Positions 35,217 to 37,693 of a stretch of 37,693 nt of DNA are shown piece by piece. The notes under the pieces are model-generated. The model did not search any database, was not told the DNA's origin, and was given only the letters and a program-made list of their open reading frames with translations. How positions within the stretch are numbered: position 1 is the stretch's first letter; each line of letters begins with the position of its first letter. Origin of the DNA: a bacterium (lineage in GTDB: Bacteria > Bacillota > Clostridia > Lachnospirales > Lachnospiraceae); NCBI GenBank assembly GCA_028727105.1, contig JAQYOU010000178.1:1-37693 (forward strand). Direction: 5' to 3'. The translations under genes and the position numbers were made by a program.

Positions 35217-36404
35217 ATGGCAAACAAAGTAGTAATCGCATCAGCATGCCGTACTGCAATCGGCAAGATGGGTGGCGCTTTAAGCAACACTCCCGCAGCA
35301 GAGTTAGGCGCAATCGTAATCAAAGAGGCAATCAAGAGAGCAGGTGTAAAGCCTGAGCAGGTTGATGAAGTACTTATGGGTTGTGTAATCCAGGCCGCTC
35401 AGGGACAGAATGTCGCACGTCAGGCATCCATCAAGGCCGGTTTACCGATCGAGGTACCCGCAGTTACATTAAACGTTGTATGCGGTTCCGGTCTGAAGTG
35501 TGTCAACGAGGCAGCTGCTCAGATCCTTTCCGGACAGTCTGATATCGTTGTTGCAGGTGGTATGGAGAACATGTCAATGGCTCCCTACGCTATGACCAAG
35601 GCTCGTTTCGGATATCGTATGAATAATGCAACGATCATCGATACAATGGTAAACGATGCATTAACAGACGCATTCAATCAGTATCACATGATGATCACAG
35701 CTGAGAACGTATGTGACAAGTATGGCATCACTCGCGAGGAGTTAGATGAGTTCTCAGCAAACAGCCAGCAGAAGTGCGAGGCAGCTATCGCAGCTGGTAA
35801 GTTTGATGATGAGATCGTTCCCGTACCGGTTAAGGTTAAGAGAGAGATCGTTGATTTCGTTAAGGATGAGGGACCTCGTCCGGGAACTACCGCTGAGTCT
35901 CTTGGCAACTTAAAGTGCTGCTCAGGTAAGCAGGGCGGACTGATCACAGCTGGTAACGCTTCCGGTATCAACGATGGTGCAGCAGCAGTCGTTGTTATGA
36001 GCGAGGAGAAGGCAAAAGAGTTAGGAATCACTCCTATGGCTACATGGGTAGCCGGTGCTCTTGGCGGAGTTGAGCCCGAGATCATGGGTGTTGGACCTGT
36101 TGCATCTACCAGAAAGGTATTTGAGAAGACTGGTCTTACCATCGATGACATCGACTTAGTAGAGGCAAACGAGGCATTCGCAGCTCAGTCTATCGCAGTA
36201 GCAAGAGACCTGAACTTCGATATGAGCAAGGTAAACGTAAACGGTGGAGCGATCGCTCTCGGACATCCCGTTGGAGCATCCGGCTGCCGTATCTTAGTAA
36301 CTCTGTTACATGAGATGAAGAGAAGAGACGACGTGAAGAGAGGTCTTGCTACCTTATGTATCGGTGGCGGAATGGGCTGCTCAACCATCGTAGAGAAGTA
36401 CTAA
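35217..36404 (+). CDS. thl: Acetyl-CoA acetyltransferase (thiolase)
   Basis: Condenses two acetyl-CoA to acetoacetyl-CoA, the first step of butyrate formation. 395 residues. The acyl-enzyme cysteine is C89 in LNVVCGSGLKCVNEAA. The C-terminal catalytic histidine lies in GGAIALGHPVGASGCRI, and the second catalytic cysteine in LCIGGGMGCSTIVEKY. AAAAGGAG precedes the ATG. Codon use is more uniform than in the upstream accessory genes, as expected for a highly expressed fermentation enzyme. The promoter and Rex operator directly upstream predict redox control. A 300-base palindromic spacer separates it from hbd. Confidence 0.97.
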   Translation: MANKVVIASACRTAIGKMGGALSNTPAAELGAIVIKEAIKRAGVKPEQVDEVLMGCVIQAAQGQNVARQASIKAGLPIEVPAVTLNVVCGSGLKCVNEAAAQILSGQSDIVVAGGMENMSMAPYAMTKARFGYRMNNATIIDTMVNDALTDAFNQYHMMITAENVCDKYGITREELDEFSANSQQKCEAAIAAGKFDDEIVPVPVKVKREIVDFVKDEGPRPGTTAESLGNLKCCSGKQGGLITAGNASGINDGAAAVVVMSEEKAKELGITPMATWVAGALGGVEPEIMGVGPVASTRKVFEKTGLTIDDIDLVEANEAFAAQSIAVARDLNFDMSKVNVNGGAIALGHPVGASGCRILVTLLHEMKRRDDVKRGLATLCIGGGMGCSTIVEKY

Positions 36405-36458
36405 AATTTATTGCTGTAGGCATACATAGTATCTATATGCGTAAGGCGCATTGAAAGC

Positions 36459-36687
36459 AAAATTTGATAGGCAATTGCGAAACTTATTCGTAAGGTGAAC
36501 AGGGAATGTGAGACACAATGTATGAGGCAGTGCACTTTGGAGCGGCTGGTACTTAGTGACCGTATTTTGGTCACTTATGTACCACTGCCAGCGACAAGTA
36601 GCGAGAGCGTGCCTGCCATACATGTGCTCACATGACCAAAAACGTAACATAGATTGTTTCGCAATTGGCTACCGCATACAAAATTTT
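36459..36687. repeat. Palindromic intergenic element 5, between thl and hbd
   Basis: The 300-base gap 36405-36704 has no credible gene but is almost entirely foldable. Outer arms CAATTGCGAAAC (36472-36483) and GTTTCGCAATTG (36656-36667) are a perfect 12-base match, extended by AAAATTT/AAATTTT. A middle stem pairs ATGTGAGACACAATGTATG (from 36506) with CATACATGTGCTCACAT (to 36633), and an inner hairpin pairs GGTACTTAGTGACC (36548-36561) with GGTCACTTATGTACC (36569-36583). TTTGGAGCGG (36536-36545) is shared with element 3. The hbd ribosome binding site AAGGAGG follows immediately at 36688. Confidence 0.8.
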
Positions 36688-36704
36688 AAGGAGGATCTAT
36701 CACA

Positions 36705-37577
36705 ATGAAGGTAGGCGTTATTGGTGCAGGTACCATGGGACAGGGCATTGCAAAGGCATTTGCCCAGGTTGACGGATATGAAGTAGCACTCTGCGATATC
36801 AAGCAGGAGTGGGCTCAGGGCGGTAAGGATAAGATCGCTAAGGGCTATGCAAGATTAGTAGAAAAAGGAAAAATGACACAGGAAGCAGTTGACGGCATCC
36901 TTGCAAAGATCACTCCCGGCTTAAAGGAAGATTTATGTGCAGACTGCGATCTGATCGTAGAGGCAGCATTCGAGAACATGGAAGTAAAGAAGACCACTTT
37001 CGCTGAGCTGGACAAGATCGCTAAGCCTGAGTGCATTTTCGCATCCAACACCTCCAGCCTTTCCATCACAGAGATCGGAAACGGCTTAACCCGTCCGATG
37101 ATCGGTATGCACTTCTTCAATCCTGCAGACCGCATGAAGCTCATCGAGGTGATCGCCGGAGTGAACACTCCCGCTGAGACTGTTGAGGCCATCCAGAACA
37201 TCTCTGTAGAGATCGGAAAGAGCCCTGTACAGGTAAATGAAGCAGCCGGATTCGTAGTGAACCGTATCCTGATCCCCATGATCAACGAGGCAGCTTTCAT
37301 CAAGATGGAAGGTGTATCTGACATCGCAGGTATCGATACCGCTATGAAGCTTGGTGCAAACCATCCGATGGGACCCTTAGAGTTAGGTGATTTCATTGGT
37401 CTGGATATCTGCCTGGCTATCATGGACGTTCTCTACAATGAGACCGGCGACAGCAAGTATCGTGCATGTCCGTTACTTCGCAAGATGGTTCGTGGCGGAA
37501 ACCTTGGCTGCAAGAGCGGCAAGGGCTTCTATGTATACAACGCTGATCGTACAAAGACCCCCGTTGATGCTATCTAA
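36705..37577 (+). CDS. hbd: 3-hydroxybutyryl-CoA dehydrogenase
   Basis: Reduces acetoacetyl-CoA to 3-hydroxybutyryl-CoA with NAD(P)H, the second step of butyrate synthesis. 290 residues. The Rossmann loop is GVIGAGTMGQGIAKAFAQ at residues 3-20. The family segments SNTSSLSITEIG, the catalytic-histidine region GMHFFNPADRMKLIEVI, GFVVNRILIPMINEAA and the NHPMGPLELGDFIGLD motif are all present. AAGGAGG lies 10 bases before the ATG. It follows thl across the palindromic spacer and precedes bcd by 72 bases. No crotonase gene is found between thl and bcd in this window. Confidence 0.96.
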   Translation: MKVGVIGAGTMGQGIAKAFAQVDGYEVALCDIKQEWAQGGKDKIAKGYARLVEKGKMTQEAVDGILAKITPGLKEDLCADCDLIVEAAFENMEVKKTTFAELDKIAKPECIFASNTSSLSITEIGNGLTRPMIGMHFFNPADRMKLIEVIAGVNTPAETVEAIQNISVEIGKSPVQVNEAAGFVVNRILIPMINEAAFIKMEGVSDIAGIDTAMKLGANHPMGPLELGDFIGLDICLAIMDVLYNETGDSKYRACPLLRKMVRGGNLGCKSGKGFYVYNADRTKTPVDAI

Positions 37578-37593
37578 GAGTTAAAAATATACA

Positions 37594-37616
37594 GGGCTTC
37601 CGCATAGCGGAAGCCC
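37594..37616 (+). terminator. Hairpin between hbd and bcd without a T-run
   Basis: GGGCTTCCGC (37594-37603) and GCGGAAGCCC (37607-37616) form a perfect 10-base stem with a 3-base loop. No T-tract follows, so it is probably a processing or stabilising structure, or a partial terminator. Confidence 0.65.
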
Positions 37617-37649
37617 GCTTATCAATATCATATCAAAGGAGTGTAAATC

Positions 37650-37693
37650 ATGGACTTTTCTTTAGACAAAAAGCATGAAATGGCCCGCTCTTT
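37650..37693 (+). CDS. bcd: Butyryl-CoA dehydrogenase, first codons only
   Basis: AAAGGAG at 37635-37641 is followed by an ATG and an open frame reading MDFSLDKKHEMARS to the window end. This matches the usual N-terminus of clostridial short-chain acyl-CoA dehydrogenases, and the position after hbd supports it. Only 14 complete codons are visible, so the call rests mainly on context. Confidence 0.75.
   Translation, partial: MDFSLDKKHEMARS

Noticed and set aside
36408..36650. Antisense open frame of 80 codons between thl and hbd
   Set aside because: Lies wholly in palindromic element 5 with no start signal; the fold accounts for the sequence.

Overview
The window looks like chromosomal DNA of a butyrate-forming member of the Clostridia, most likely Lachnospiraceae. 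The evidence is an adjacent thl-hbd-bcd start, the SCIFF peptide with its radical SAM maturase, a SecD-SecF fusion, a eukaryote-like isoleucyl-tRNA synthetase tail, a TIGR04086-type membrane protein, and AGGAGG-type ribosome binding sites throughout. I see no tRNA, rRNA, insertion sequence, prophage module or CRISPR array.

Layout. 1-5.7 kb (+): 3' end of ileS, glycogen phosphorylase, a cyclophilin overlapping an unusual acetyltransferase fusion, and a small TIGR04086-like membrane protein closed by a bidirectional terminator. 5.75-15.54 kb: an accessory-looking block with a PAS/degenerate-GGDEF/EAL protein (-), then on + a tandem GNAT protein and, 11 bases later, a 2346-residue protein I cannot assign. 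15.57-22.02 kb (+): scfA (47 codons), scfB, secDF, glyA, serS. 22.03-22.8 kb: no gene, but a terminator and a run of large imperfect palindromes, the last lying in the probable carAB leader. 22.8-30.5 kb: carA-carB (+) converging on a second, unpartnered carB (-), with a threefold repeat and a shared terminator between them. 30.6-32.3 kb (+): mnmA and a family 6 hypoxanthine-DNA glycosylase. 32.3-33.6 kb (-): a HD-GYP-like protein that has lost its metal ligands. 33.77-35.08 kb (+): a secreted coiled-coil/SleB-type hydrolase. 35.1 kb to the end (+): thl, a 300-base gene-free palindromic spacer, hbd and the first codons of bcd.

How the genes fit together. The butyrate genes carry a clear promoter and a near-perfect Rex operator in the thl leader, which points to NADH/NAD+ control. 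carA-carB makes carbamoyl phosphate for pyrimidine and arginine synthesis, and the second carB may serve a separate pool. scfA/scfB makes a thioether-crosslinked peptide next to the SecDF export motor. The TIGR04086-like gene, which I believe usually sits close to scfA, is here separated from it by the 9.9-kb block holding the giant protein.

Most worth following up: (1) the giant protein, with about three degenerate C-terminal repeats of 170-195 residues and its position inside the SCIFF neighbourhood; (2) five large palindromic intergenic elements, one in the carAB leader and one between thl and hbd; (3) the Rex site; (4) a SCIFF peptide with seven rather than six cysteines; (5) two signalling proteins with eroded catalytic motifs.
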